Below the pieces are notes generated by a model. It searched no databases. It had not been told where the DNA came from and saw only the letters and a list, made by a program, of their open reading frames with translations. A stretch of 64,000 nt of DNA from Shinella lacus (lineage in GTDB: Bacteria > Pseudomonadota > Alphaproteobacteria > Rhizobiales > Rhizobiaceae), in assembly GCF_010994755.1 (NCBI RefSeq), contig NZ_WHSB02000002.1, positions 496,001 through 560,000 on the forward strand, read 5' to 3'. Shown here piece by piece: positions 16,918 through 25,133 of the stretch (position 1 is its first letter; each line of letters begins with the position of its first letter). Position numbers and translations under genes: made by a program.

Positions 16918-18429
16918 ATGGGCGAAACCACACAAACAAAGGCACTTACGGGCGTTGAAGGGCTTGACGATATTCTCGCTGGCGGTCTGACGCGCCGTCA
17001 CGTTTTTCTTCTCGAAGGATCGCCCGGCACGGGCAAGACGACGATTGCGCTGCAATTTCTGCAGGAGGGGGCCGCGCGTGGAGAGAAGTGTCTCTACATC
17101 ACACTGTCGGAGACCGAAGAGGAACTGCGCGACAGCGCGGCGTCGCACGGCATGGTCATCGCGGATGCAATCAAGATCTTCGAGCTCGTGCCACCGGAAA
17201 GCCTGCTGGACGAAGACCAGCGCCAAAGCCTGCTCTACTCCTCGGATCTGGAGCTTGGCGAAACGACAAAGATGATTTTCGAGGCTTTCGAGACCCTGCA
17301 ACCGAACCGGGTGGTGCTCGACAGCCTCTCCGAAATCAGGCTTCTGGCACAAAGTTCGCTGCGCTATCGCCGGCAGATCCTGGCCCTGAAACACTTCTTC
17401 TCGAAGACTGGTGCCACCGTCCTGCTGCTCGACGACATGACCGCGGACAACCTCGACAAGACTGTCCATAGCATCGTGCATGGCGTAATCCATCTGGAGC
17501 AGCTCGCACCCAACTATGGCTCTGAAAGACGTCGCTTGCGGGTGACGAAATACCGTGGGCAGGCCTTTCGCGGCGGATACCATGATTTCGTCATCAAGAC
17601 CGGCGGCGTGGCCGTTTTCCCGCGGCTGCGCGCGGTAGAACATCGGGCGAGCTTCGAGCGCGATACGCTGAAAAGCGGCATTGTTCAGTTCGACCAGTTG
17701 CTTGGCGGCGGCATTCAGCGCGGATCGAGCACGCTCCTCATCGGCCCGGCAGGCACGGGCAAGAGCCTCTTTACACTGCAATTCGTCAAGGCTGCCGTGC
17801 AACGGGGAGAAAAGGCGGCAATCTTCATCTTCGACGAAGAGCTGGGATTGCTGTTCTCCCGCACGAAGGCCATGAACCTCGATCTGGAACAATACCAGCG
17901 GGATGGGCTGATCCATATCGAGCAGCTCGATGCCGCCGAGCTGTCGCCCGGGGAATTCACCCAACGCGTCCGCGACCGCGTCGCGAGTTTCGATGCGAAG
18001 ACGGTCGTCATCGACAGCGTCAACGGCTACCAGGCATCAATGCCGGAAGAAAATGCGCTCATTCTCCACATGCACGAGCTGCTGCAATACCTCAATCGCC
18101 AGGGCACCAACACGTTCGTCACGGTCGCCCAACACGGCCTCGTCGGGGACATGAAATCGCCGGTGGATGTGACCTATCTTGCCGATACCGTTATTCTTTT
18201 GCGCTATTTCGAAGCGCTTGGAAAAGTCAGGCGCGCGGTCTCGGTTATCAAGAAGCGCACCGGCTGGCACGAAGATACCATCCGTGAATTCCGCATCGGC
18301 AATACCGGACTGGTGTTGGGCGAACCGCTTTCCGGCTTCCAGGGGGTTTTGCGCGGCGTGCCGACCTTCGTCGGCGAAAGACAGCCGTTGCTGACATCCG
18401 CAAAAGAGGGCCAGGACGATTCCCAGTAG
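16918..18429 (+). CDS. KaiC-like RecA-superfamily ATPase with two domains
   Basis: This 503-residue protein has two KaiC domains in tandem. Walker A motifs are GSPGTGKT (34-41) and GPAGTGKS (276-283). The position of the CI catalytic Glu pair reads S64-E65 and that of CII reads D306-E307. By eye the KaiC phosphosite segment (Ser431-Thr432 in Synechococcus) reads T419-Y420 in VDVTYLADTVILL, so one hydroxyl residue is kept and one is a Tyr. The KaiC C-terminal KxRxGxH-xxIREF pattern is kept (KKRTGWHEDTIREF). No kaiA or kaiB is nearby. Twenty-eight bp downstream is a hybrid histidine kinase, so the pair probably forms a signalling module in which the ATPase feeds the kinase. Start ATG 16918 has AGAGGAAG upstream. 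Confidence 0.92.
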   Translation: MGETTQTKALTGVEGLDDILAGGLTRRHVFLLEGSPGTGKTTIALQFLQEGAARGEKCLYITLSETEEELRDSAASHGMVIADAIKIFELVPPESLLDEDQRQSLLYSSDLELGETTKMIFEAFETLQPNRVVLDSLSEIRLLAQSSLRYRRQILALKHFFSKTGATVLLLDDMTADNLDKTVHSIVHGVIHLEQLAPNYGSERRRLRVTKYRGQAFRGGYHDFVIKTGGVAVFPRLRAVEHRASFERDTLKSGIVQFDQLLGGGIQRGSSTLLIGPAGTGKSLFTLQFVKAAVQRGEKAAIFIFDEELGLLFSRTKAMNLDLEQYQRDGLIHIEQLDAAELSPGEFTQRVRDRVASFDAKTVVIDSVNGYQASMPEENALILHMHELLQYLNRQGTNTFVTVAQHGLVGDMKSPVDVTYLADTVILLRYFEALGKVRRAVSVIKKRTGWHEDTIREFRIGNTGLVLGEPLSGFQGVLRGVPTFVGERQPLLTSAKEGQDDSQ

Positions 18430-18457
18430 ACACGCCTTCGCCCTTATCCACGCCCCG

Positions 18458-20461
18458 ATGGGACGCGATGCCCAGATCGCCGCCTCGCTCCTGGTCGAAG
18501 CCGGAATCCCGTCGAAGACGGCTGGCGATCTCCAAACCTTCATCGACGCGCTCAATGAAGACACCGCCTTCGTGATTATCACCGAAGAGGCGCTTCGCTC
18601 ATCCGACCTTCGGCAGATTTCAAGCTGGATAGAGACGCAGCCAAGCTGGTCTGACCTCCCCTTCATCATCCTCACGCATCGCGGCGGGGGGCCGGAGCGC
18701 AACCCTGCCGCCGCAAGGGTTTTGGAGACGTTGGGCAATGTGAGTTTCATCGAGCGGCCGTTCCACGCCACGACATTCGTGAGCGTCGCGCGCTCGGCGC
18801 TGCGCGGCCGCCGGCGGCAATATGAGGCCCGGCTGCGCATCGAGGCCCTGGATGAAGGGGAACGACGGCTTCAGACGGCCCTGGAAGCGGGCCGGCTGGG
18901 TGCCTGGGAACTCGACCTCGCCACCAGTGCCTTGACGACATCGCCGACCTGCCGCGCCGTCTTCGGGCACGATCCGGGAGACACGTTCACCTATGCGCAA
19001 CTCCTTGCCAGCATTCATCCGGACGATCTGGAGCGAATGAAGACAGCGGTAAAGGCGACCATCGACACGGGAGCGGACTACGCGATCGAGTATCGCACGA
19101 TCTGGCCGGATGGCTCCGCGCATTGGGCGGAAATCAGGGCGCAACTCTACCGGGACCGAAGCGGCAAAGCCGTGAAAATGGTCGGCGTATCCTCCGACAT
19201 CACCGCCCGGATGCGATCGGAGGAGCATCAGCGCCAGCTCAACGAAGTGCTTGAGGAGCGGGTGGCGGAGCGCACTGCCGAACTGCACGAAGCCCATGCC
19301 GTCGTGATGGCGGAAGTGGCACAACGCGAACATGCCGAAGAACAGCTCCGGCAGGCCCAGAAGATGGAGGCGATCGGCCAGCTGACAGGCGGCGTCGCGC
19401 ACGATTTCAACAATCTGCTGATGGCTGTGCTCGCCAATCTCGAATTGCTGCGAAAACACGCCGGCGACAATCCGAATGTCATCAGGCTGATCGACGGTGC
19501 CCTCCAGGGCGCCCGGCGGGGTGCATCCTTGACGCAGCGGCTTCTCGCCTTCGCCCGGCGCCAGGATCTCCACATCGGTTCGGTCGATCTTGCCGGACTG
19601 GTGCGGGAAATGGCCGACCTGATGAAGCGCTCTGTTGGCACCAGCGTCGTCATCGAAACCGCCGTCCCCGACGACCTGGATCCGGTGCTCGCCGATTCCA
19701 ACCAGTTGGAATTGGCCTTGCTCAACCTCGTCGTCAATGCGCGCGATGCCATGCCGGACGGCGGCACCATCCGCATCGGCCTGACCGAGCAAGAGCTGGC
19801 GCACCGGGAAGACGAGCTCGCACCGGGGCGCTACGGCGTTCTTTCGGTGACAGACCAGGGCCATGGCATGGACGAGGAAACCTTGCAGAAGGCGATCGAG
19901 CCCTTCTTCTCGACGAAGGAACTCGGCAAGGGCACGGGGCTGGGATTGTCGATGATCCACGGCCTGGCGCTACAGCTTAAAGGCCGGTTGCGGCTCATCA
20001 GTGCGCCTGGAAAAGGCACGACCGCCGAACTCTGGGTTCCCGTCTCGAAACAGGCGCCCGCCCAGCCCAGCGAACCGGCGCCCTCCCCGCAAGGCCGCAA
20101 TTCCGGCCCCAAGCGCATCCTGCTGGTTGACGACGACTTCCTGATCGCGATGAGTTCGGTCGACATGCTGGCTGATCTCGGCCATGAGGTCGTCGAAGCG
20201 CATTCCGGCAGGGACGCGCTCGAACGCCTCAAGCAGGATGGCCCCATCGACCTCCTGATAACGGACTATTCCATGCCGGAGATGAATGGCGGCGAACTGG
20301 CAAAGGCCGCCCGCGCGCTGTTCCCGGACCTGCCCATCCTGATCGCGTCGGGATATTCCGAACTCCCGGCCGAGCTTGGCTTCGAAGTCGCCCGCCTTGG
20401 AAAACCCTACACGCAGCAGCAGCTCGCGCTGGAAATTTCCAAGGTCCTCGATACCGCATAG
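18458..20461 (+). CDS. Hybrid sensor histidine kinase: pseudo-receiver, PAS, HisKA, HATPase, receiver
   Basis: The 667-residue soluble protein has, in order, an N-terminal receiver-like fold without a clear phosphoacceptor Asp (about 1-125), a PAS domain (about 140-255, LGAWELDL to VSSDITARM), a coiled coil, a HisKA domain with H315 (GGVAHDFNNLL), a HATPase domain (NLVVNARDAM, GLGLSMIHGL) and a C-terminal receiver with D603 (LLITDYSMPEMNG). There are no membrane segments, so it senses a cytosolic signal. The ATG at 18458 may be internal: the conserved first strand seems to start upstream (RHAFALIHAP), but no ATG, GTG or TTG exists between the stop at 18392 and 18458. An ATT at 18419 is the only codon placed for it. 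It follows the KaiC-like gene by 28 bp. Confidence 0.92.
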   Translation: MGRDAQIAASLLVEAGIPSKTAGDLQTFIDALNEDTAFVIITEEALRSSDLRQISSWIETQPSWSDLPFIILTHRGGGPERNPAAARVLETLGNVSFIERPFHATTFVSVARSALRGRRRQYEARLRIEALDEGERRLQTALEAGRLGAWELDLATSALTTSPTCRAVFGHDPGDTFTYAQLLASIHPDDLERMKTAVKATIDTGADYAIEYRTIWPDGSAHWAEIRAQLYRDRSGKAVKMVGVSSDITARMRSEEHQRQLNEVLEERVAERTAELHEAHAVVMAEVAQREHAEEQLRQAQKMEAIGQLTGGVAHDFNNLLMAVLANLELLRKHAGDNPNVIRLIDGALQGARRGASLTQRLLAFARRQDLHIGSVDLAGLVREMADLMKRSVGTSVVIETAVPDDLDPVLADSNQLELALLNLVVNARDAMPDGGTIRIGLTEQELAHREDELAPGRYGVLSVTDQGHGMDEETLQKAIEPFFSTKELGKGTGLGLSMIHGLALQLKGRLRLISAPGKGTTAELWVPVSKQAPAQPSEPAPSPQGRNSGPKRILLVDDDFLIAMSSVDMLADLGHEVVEAHSGRDALERLKQDGPIDLLITDYSMPEMNGGELAKAARALFPDLPILIASGYSELPAELGFEVARLGKPYTQQQLALEISKVLDTA

Positions 20462-20472
20462 GACAATGCCGA

Positions 20473-20513
20473 AGCGGCGCGAGCGTGCCCGGATGGGGCA
20501 GGCTCGCGCCGCT
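20473..20513. terminator. Strong hairpin between convergent genes
   Basis: Arms 20473-20483 (AGCGGCGCGAG) and 20503-20513 pair perfectly over 11 bp, and an inner TGCCC/GGGCA pair adds 5 bp. It lies between the histidine kinase stop and the convergent permease stop. No U-run follows on either strand, so it may be a Rho-dependent or transcript-protecting structure rather than a classic terminator. Confidence 0.55.
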
Positions 20514-20546
20514 CGCAGGCGTGTTCGGGGCGCCGGTTATATCAGG

Positions 20547-22091
20547 TCATTCGCCGGCAGGCTTGGCCACCGTTGCCATGCTCTCGTCGCGCTGGTTGAG
20601 ATATTGCTTGAGCGCGAAGATGCCGGCGATCATGCAATAGCCGTAGACCAGCGGCATGGCCTGGGCCTGCGCGATACCGACCGTGGGGGCATGGATCACG
20701 CCCAGGAAGGTCAGTACAGCGCCAACCAGGGCAGCAAGCACGCCGGCCATCGGGCGGTCGGTGATGGCGAAGATCGCGATGCAGCCCCAGGTCATGCTGC
20801 TGAGCGGCGCGCCATTGCCGAGGTTCGAAAGCCCCTGGTAATAGACGCCCTTGTGCGCAAGCGCCTCCACGCCCACCGTCTTGGCATTGGTTCCGGCCGC
20901 CGCCAGCGTGTTGTTCAGAAGTGTCAACGCCCAGTTCGCGATCCATGGGAACATGGTGATGAAGATCACCGGCACTTCGTTCTTGGGCGATTCGCGAACC
21001 ACCTGGTTGCAGGTCACCACGCCGATGTAAACGAGGATCGGCAGCACCGCGACCATCGGGATGACCGCCAGCAGGAAGGCGCCAAGCCCGAACAGCGTGA
21101 TCAGGAACATGCTGATGCCGGTAAACAGCGTATAGCCGGTGCTGGCGCCGATGGATTTCCAGCCGGCATGGCCGATATAGACCGTCACCGGGAACGGATT
21201 GCCGAACATGGCGCCGATCGTCGAGGACAGGCCGTTCGCCAGCATGACCTGGCGGGTCGGATAGGGATCGCCGGCGGCATGCGCGCTCTCGATATTCTCA
21301 AGGTCGAACACATAGTTGGCGAGGCCGAGCGGCACAGCCGAGGCAAGGTAGGGCAGCGCATGCGGCAGGCCCTGGAGGAAGCTTCCCACATGCAGCGTCG
21401 GCGGATTGAAGCCGAAGGTGCCGAGCGATTCCGCCACCGCCGCCGGGTTTTGCAGCCCGAAGGCCCAGGCCAGCACCGTGCCGGTTGCGAGCAGGAGGAA
21501 GCCGGTCGGAACCTTCGGCAGGAGCGGCTTCTTGCCGAACCAGTTGAGGAAGATCAGCACGAGGACGACGAAAGCGATGGTCGGCGTCTCGAAGGATTGC
21601 AGCATCGGGTTCATGGCCAGCAGCAGCAGGCCAAGCCCCGCAAGGCACGACAGCAGCACGGTGCGCGGGATGATTTGCCGGATCTTTTCGCCGAAGAAGG
21701 ACCCGCCGGCGAGGATCATCGCCTCGACGACGCACCAGACCAGGGCAATCTGCAGGGCGAATTCGGCATCCTTGGTTTGCAGGTAGACCGGCAGGATGAC
21801 GAGGAACGTCACCGTGAAGATCGACGGCGAACTCGGCCCCGAAGGCAGCGCCGTGACATCCGTTCGCCCGGTGGATTTCACCAGGCGATAGGCGAAATAG
21901 GTGTACCAGAGGCTCGCAGCGAGAATTGCCAGGCCAAAGGCCGGCGCGATCTGACCATAGACCATGTCCTTGGGAAAACCGACGACGAAGACCAGAAGCG
22001 CGATCATCGTCAGAAGATTGGTCAGATTGTTGGCAAGAAGGCCGAAGTAGCCGCCCCAGTCTCCCTTGCGCCAAATGAAGTTTCTATCCAT
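20547..22091 (-). CDS. NCS2/xanthine-uracil-type permease
   Basis: The 514-residue inner-membrane protein has about 12-14 hydrophobic segments. It matches the broad NCS2/SLC23 and AzgA-like nucleobase permease superfamily: an N-terminal segment with LLANNLTNLLTMIALLVFV, the GRTDVTALPSGPSSPSIF motif in the first half, and a central GNPFPVTVYIGHAGWKSIGAS region that replaces the usual substrate-binding QN/E motifs. I chose the ATG at 22091 because GGAGGAGA precedes it; an upstream ATG at 22106 lies on that site. A mu-crystallin family gene lies 135 bp upstream on the same strand and a Tat amidohydrolase is divergent from that, suggesting uptake and degradation of a heterocyclic nitrogen compound. 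Substrate is inferred only. Confidence 0.8.
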   Translation of the reverse strand: MDRNFIWRKGDWGGYFGLLANNLTNLLTMIALLVFVVGFPKDMVYGQIAPAFGLAILAASLWYTYFAYRLVKSTGRTDVTALPSGPSSPSIFTVTFLVILPVYLQTKDAEFALQIALVWCVVEAMILAGGSFFGEKIRQIIPRTVLLSCLAGLGLLLLAMNPMLQSFETPTIAFVVLVLIFLNWFGKKPLLPKVPTGFLLLATGTVLAWAFGLQNPAAVAESLGTFGFNPPTLHVGSFLQGLPHALPYLASAVPLGLANYVFDLENIESAHAAGDPYPTRQVMLANGLSSTIGAMFGNPFPVTVYIGHAGWKSIGASTGYTLFTGISMFLITLFGLGAFLLAVIPMVAVLPILVYIGVVTCNQVVRESPKNEVPVIFITMFPWIANWALTLLNNTLAAAGTNAKTVGVEALAHKGVYYQGLSNLGNGAPLSSMTWGCIAIFAITDRPMAGVLAALVGAVLTFLGVIHAPTVGIAQAQAMPLVYGYCMIAGIFALKQYLNQRDESMATVAKPAGE

Positions 22092-22226
22092 GTCTCTCCT
22101 CCCCATATGCGCAGGTATCCGGCAGCCATGCGGACATGGCCACGCAAACCCGTTCGCGCGGTGAATACGGCCGGTGCTCCCCCCAGAGCGCAGGCCAATG
22201 CCGATTTGTAGCGTCGCCTCCGGGCC

Positions 22227-23261
22227 TTAGCCGGCGAGGTCGATTTCCATGCCGACGCCTTTTTCGCGCGCTCTTGCGACAAGAAGCGCGCCGATCGCCA
22301 GGTCCTGGACGGCAAGGCCGACGGAGTTGAAAAGGGTGATTTCCTCCGGAGACGTTCGGCCCGAAGCAGCCCCTGTGATGACGTCGCCGATCTCGGTGGA
22401 CGCCTGTTCCCTGGTGATCGCGCCCTCGGCGATGGCCATCAGCAGGTCACCCGAATCGTGCATGGCCATGGGCAGGCTGTCGAGGAAGACCCGCGCCCGC
22501 GCCATGCCGGCGGAATCGATCTCGCGATGGTCCGGCCGCGGCGGCGCGCCGACGGCGTTGATATGCTGGCCCGGCTTGAACCACGCCCCCTCCACATGGG
22601 CCTCGCGCGACGGCGTCAGCGTGCACACGATATCGGATTGCGCAAACACATCCTGCGGCGAGGCGGCGGCCTCCAGCACGAGATTGGGGAAATCCTTGCC
22701 GACCCGTTCGATGAAACCGGTAACAGTGGCCGCCGATCGCGACCACACCACCACGCGCTCGATGGAGCGGACCTGACAGATGGCGCGCACATGCTCGACG
22801 GCGAGGGCGCCCGCGCCGATCAGGCCGAGCACGCGGCTATCGGGACGCGACAGATGCCGCGTGGCGACGGCGCTCGCCGCGGCCGTCCGGATGCGGGTCG
22901 GGATCTGGCCGTGGAAGATCGCCACCGGCGCGCCCGTCTCCTGCGACACCAGAAGGGCCACGGAGCGCTGCATCGGCAGGCTGCGCGCCGTATTGTCGGG
23001 AATATCGGCCAGCAGCTTGACGACGGCGAGACCCTGCCGGTCGGCAAGCGCGGGCATCGCCAGGAAGGCGCCCGTGCCCGAAGGAAGCTTCATCGCGGTT
23101 GCCGCGGGCTGCGCAGCCGTGCCGTTGGACATATCGGCATGCGCGGCTTCCACCACCTCGATCACCTCGGCCATGGTCACCAATCCTTCGATTTCGGACC
23201 GGGACAACACGAGGGTCGTGCGTGGAGTGAGGTGACGGTCGGCTCTGATATCGACATCCAT
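22227..23261 (-). CDS. Ornithine cyclodeaminase / mu-crystallin family protein
   Basis: The 344-residue protein is an NAD(P)-dependent oxidoreductase of the ornithine cyclodeaminase, ketimine reductase and mu-crystallin family. It shows the N-terminal mixed domain (PALADRQGLAVVKLLADIPDN, ARSLPMQRSVALLVSQETGAPVAI with the RTAAASAVATRHL motif), then a Rossmann fold whose glycine motif is GLIGAGALAVEHV. The family includes imine reductases, cyclodeaminases and opine-type enzymes, so a specific reaction cannot be named. It is divergent from the Tat amidohydrolase, with a 380-bp AT-rich regulatory region between, and precedes the NCS2-type permease on the same strand. Confidence 0.9.
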   Translation of the reverse strand: MDVDIRADRHLTPRTTLVLSRSEIEGLVTMAEVIEVVEAAHADMSNGTAAQPAATAMKLPSGTGAFLAMPALADRQGLAVVKLLADIPDNTARSLPMQRSVALLVSQETGAPVAIFHGQIPTRIRTAAASAVATRHLSRPDSRVLGLIGAGALAVEHVRAICQVRSIERVVVWSRSAATVTGFIERVGKDFPNLVLEAAASPQDVFAQSDIVCTLTPSREAHVEGAWFKPGQHINAVGAPPRPDHREIDSAGMARARVFLDSLPMAMHDSGDLLMAIAEGAITREQASTEIGDVITGAASGRTSPEEITLFNSVGLAVQDLAIGALLVARAREKGVGMEIDLAG

Positions 23262-23347
23262 CGGCGTTCTCGCTGGCTTCGAGTTATGTTGGGAATTCGG
23301 ATCGTACAGAAGGATTTTCCATCCTCGGGAATTTCAGGCTACGGCGT

Positions 23348-23357
23348 TTGTATGCAA
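23348..23357. promoter_or_regulatory. Operator-like palindrome TTGTATGCAA
   Basis: Reading TTGTATGCAA here and, on the other strand, TTGCATACAA. It matches the site at 23604-23613 in 9 of 10 bases and lies about 90 bp before the mu-crystallin family start. The TTG-N4-CAA pattern is typical of sites bound by GntR/FadR-type dimers. No such regulator gene lies nearby. Confidence 0.5.
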
Positions 23358-23564
23358 TGTCAAGAAATTTTGCTTACAAAAATTTACCATAAAGCATACC
23401 CTTATTATGCAAAGCCTTGCTGCCCTCACGCGCACGTCTCGACTGCGATCGCAGATTCGCGATGCAGCGTTAGGCGAATGCCCTCACGTCAAATAGGTAA
23501 TAGCTTTCGTGGATGAGATGCTTGAGGTCATCAGAATCGGCTTCTTAGCGATGCGCAAAAACGC

Positions 23565-23594
23565 TTGACGTTTGCAAAAATTGAATACGATATA
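23565..23594 (+). promoter_or_regulatory. Candidate sigma-70 promoter of the Tat amidohydrolase gene
   Basis: TTGACG at 23565-23570 and GATATA at 23589-23594 are separated by 18 bp. The expected transcription start falls at the operator-like palindrome 23604-23613, a position where a bound repressor would block initiation. Confidence 0.45.
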
Positions 23595-23603
23595 TCGATA
23601 TTA

Positions 23604-23613
23604 TTGCGTACAA
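23604..23613. promoter_or_regulatory. Operator-like palindrome TTGCGTACAA
   Basis: TTGCGTACAA overlaps the predicted start of transcription for the amidohydrolase gene and lies 28 bp before its ATG. It differs from the inverse of the 23348-23357 site at one base. The pair suggests one regulator acting on both divergent genes. Confidence 0.5.
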
Positions 23614-23641
23614 TTAATGCAACCTGATGGAGGGGGACAAA

Positions 23642-25066
23642 ATGGATCGTTCACAATTTGGCCTTTCGCGACGCGGCTTTATGGGAGGCGTTGGTGCGGG
23701 AAGTCTGGCGCTGGGGGTTGGTCTGGCGGGAAGCGCCGGTGCCGCGGAAACGGTGTCGGCGATCGACGTCAGCATCGTTACGACCCCGGTCATCGACGTG
23801 GCGACGCTGCCGAACACCTACTATCTGCTCAACGTGCGTCTGGAGACCGGCTTCGTTGAGGAGAAGAAGCCGTGGCTCGATGCGCCGGTCATCACGCACA
23901 CCAGCACCGAGCTGAAGACGCTGCACGTCACCGGCGGCAAGATTGCCGGGATTCTCGATGCGAAGACGCCTGTTCCTGCGGGTGCCGCGGCCTATGACGC
24001 GCAGGGCCAGCTGATGGTGCCGACATTCACCGACATGCACACCCATATCGACAAGACCTTCTACGGCGGTCCCTGGGAGGCGACGATCCCGACGCAGAAC
24101 TTTCGGGTGGATCGTGTCGCGCAGGAGCGTGAGCTTCTGCTAAAACTCCTGCCGACAGCCGAGGAGCGCACGGCCGCGATCATCCGCCTCATGCATTCGC
24201 GCGGCACCACGATTTGCCGCACCCATTGCAACGTCGATCCGGTCAGCGAGCTGGCGAACCTTGAGCATCTCAAGACCTCGCTTGCGCGGTTCAAGGATAC
24301 GCTCACCTCGGAGATCGCCATCTTCCCGCAGCATGGCCTGCTGGTTTCCGACAGCGTCGGCCTGATGCGCGAGGCGCTGCAATCGGGTGGCGTCAGCTAT
24401 GTCGGCGGCATCGACCCGGCCTCCTTCGACAACGACATTGAAAAATCGGTCGACACGACGGTACAGCTCGCGATCGATTTCAACGTCGGCATCGACATCC
24501 ATGTGCACGATCCGCGCGACACCGCCATTCCCACGTTCAACCGCATCATGGACCACATGGAGCAGAACAAGCATTTGCAGGGTAACGTGACGTTCAGCCA
24601 TGCCTACTCGCTGGCCGAGCTCTCCAAGGGCGAACTCAAGGACTTCGCCGCCCGCATGAAGGCGCTCGGTGTCACCTTCGCCACCGCGGTTCCGCTGGGC
24701 CGGTACGCCATGCCGATCCGCGACCTGCACGAGGCCGGCGTCGACGTCATCTGCGGCACGGACAGCGTGATCGACTGGTGGGACTCCTTCGGCAATTGCG
24801 ACATGTTGCAGAAGGCGAACGAAATCGCCCGGATCGATTATTCCAGCATCGAATATGAGATCAACCGCACGCTGGGCTATGCGACCGGCTTCGTCACGCC
24901 GCTCAACGACAAGGGCGAACAGGTGTGGCCGAAGACCGGCGACGACGCGAGCTTCAACCTCGTGCCCGCCAGCTGCTCGGCCGAAGCGGTCGCGCGCCTG
25001 CCCAACCGGAATGCCGTCGTCCACAAGGGCAAGCTCGCCTACGGCGTCATCCCCAAAGCCGGCTAA
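23642..25066 (+). CDS. Tat-exported amidohydrolase (cytosine-deaminase-like)
   Basis: The 474-residue protein begins with a twin-arginine signal, SRRGFMGG followed by a hydrophobic stretch, so it should be folded in the cytosol and exported. It belongs to the amidohydrolase superfamily: the first metal site is H133-T-H135 (MHTHIDKTF), followed by CRTHCNVDP, HVHDPRDTA with His, FSHAYSLA and the metal-binding Asp of GTDSVIDWW. This resembles the cytosine deaminase and related N-heterocycle deaminase group. The ATG at 23642 has GGAGGGGG upstream. The divergent mu-crystallin gene and NCS2-type permease suggest a pathway for a cyclic amide or nucleobase-like compound. The export of this enzyme while the permease brings a product in is inferred. 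Confidence 0.9.
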   Translation: MDRSQFGLSRRGFMGGVGAGSLALGVGLAGSAGAAETVSAIDVSIVTTPVIDVATLPNTYYLLNVRLETGFVEEKKPWLDAPVITHTSTELKTLHVTGGKIAGILDAKTPVPAGAAAYDAQGQLMVPTFTDMHTHIDKTFYGGPWEATIPTQNFRVDRVAQERELLLKLLPTAEERTAAIIRLMHSRGTTICRTHCNVDPVSELANLEHLKTSLARFKDTLTSEIAIFPQHGLLVSDSVGLMREALQSGGVSYVGGIDPASFDNDIEKSVDTTVQLAIDFNVGIDIHVHDPRDTAIPTFNRIMDHMEQNKHLQGNVTFSHAYSLAELSKGELKDFAARMKALGVTFATAVPLGRYAMPIRDLHEAGVDVICGTDSVIDWWDSFGNCDMLQKANEIARIDYSSIEYEINRTLGYATGFVTPLNDKGEQVWPKTGDDASFNLVPASCSAEAVARLPNRNAVVHKGKLAYGVIPKAG

Positions 25067-25106
25067 CCTTGGCTGGGGCCGGTCTTGCGCCGGTTGTTGG
25101 AATCAG

Positions 25107-25133
25107 CCCTTCAAACCGGTTCGGTTTGAAGGG
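25107..25133. terminator. Hairpin between convergent genes, overlapping the DUF364 gene end
   Basis: Arms CCCTTCAAACC (25107-25117) and GGTTTGAAGGG (25123-25133) pair over 11 bp with a 5-nt loop. It lies 41 bp after the amidohydrolase stop and covers the last codons of the convergent DUF364 gene. No U-run follows, so termination is plausible but unproven. Confidence 0.55.

Larger units (their letters stand above)
23262..23641. promoter_or_regulatory. 380-bp AT-rich divergent promoter region with paired TTG-N4-CAA sites
   Basis: The gap separates the mu-crystallin family gene (minus) from the Tat amidohydrolase gene (plus). It is clearly AT-richer than its flanks and no open frame of note lies in it. 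It contains two near-identical 10-bp palindromes listed separately, at 23348-23357 and 23604-23613, and a good sigma-70-like promoter for the plus gene. A third partial match, TTATGCAA, occurs near 23404. Confidence 0.6.
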
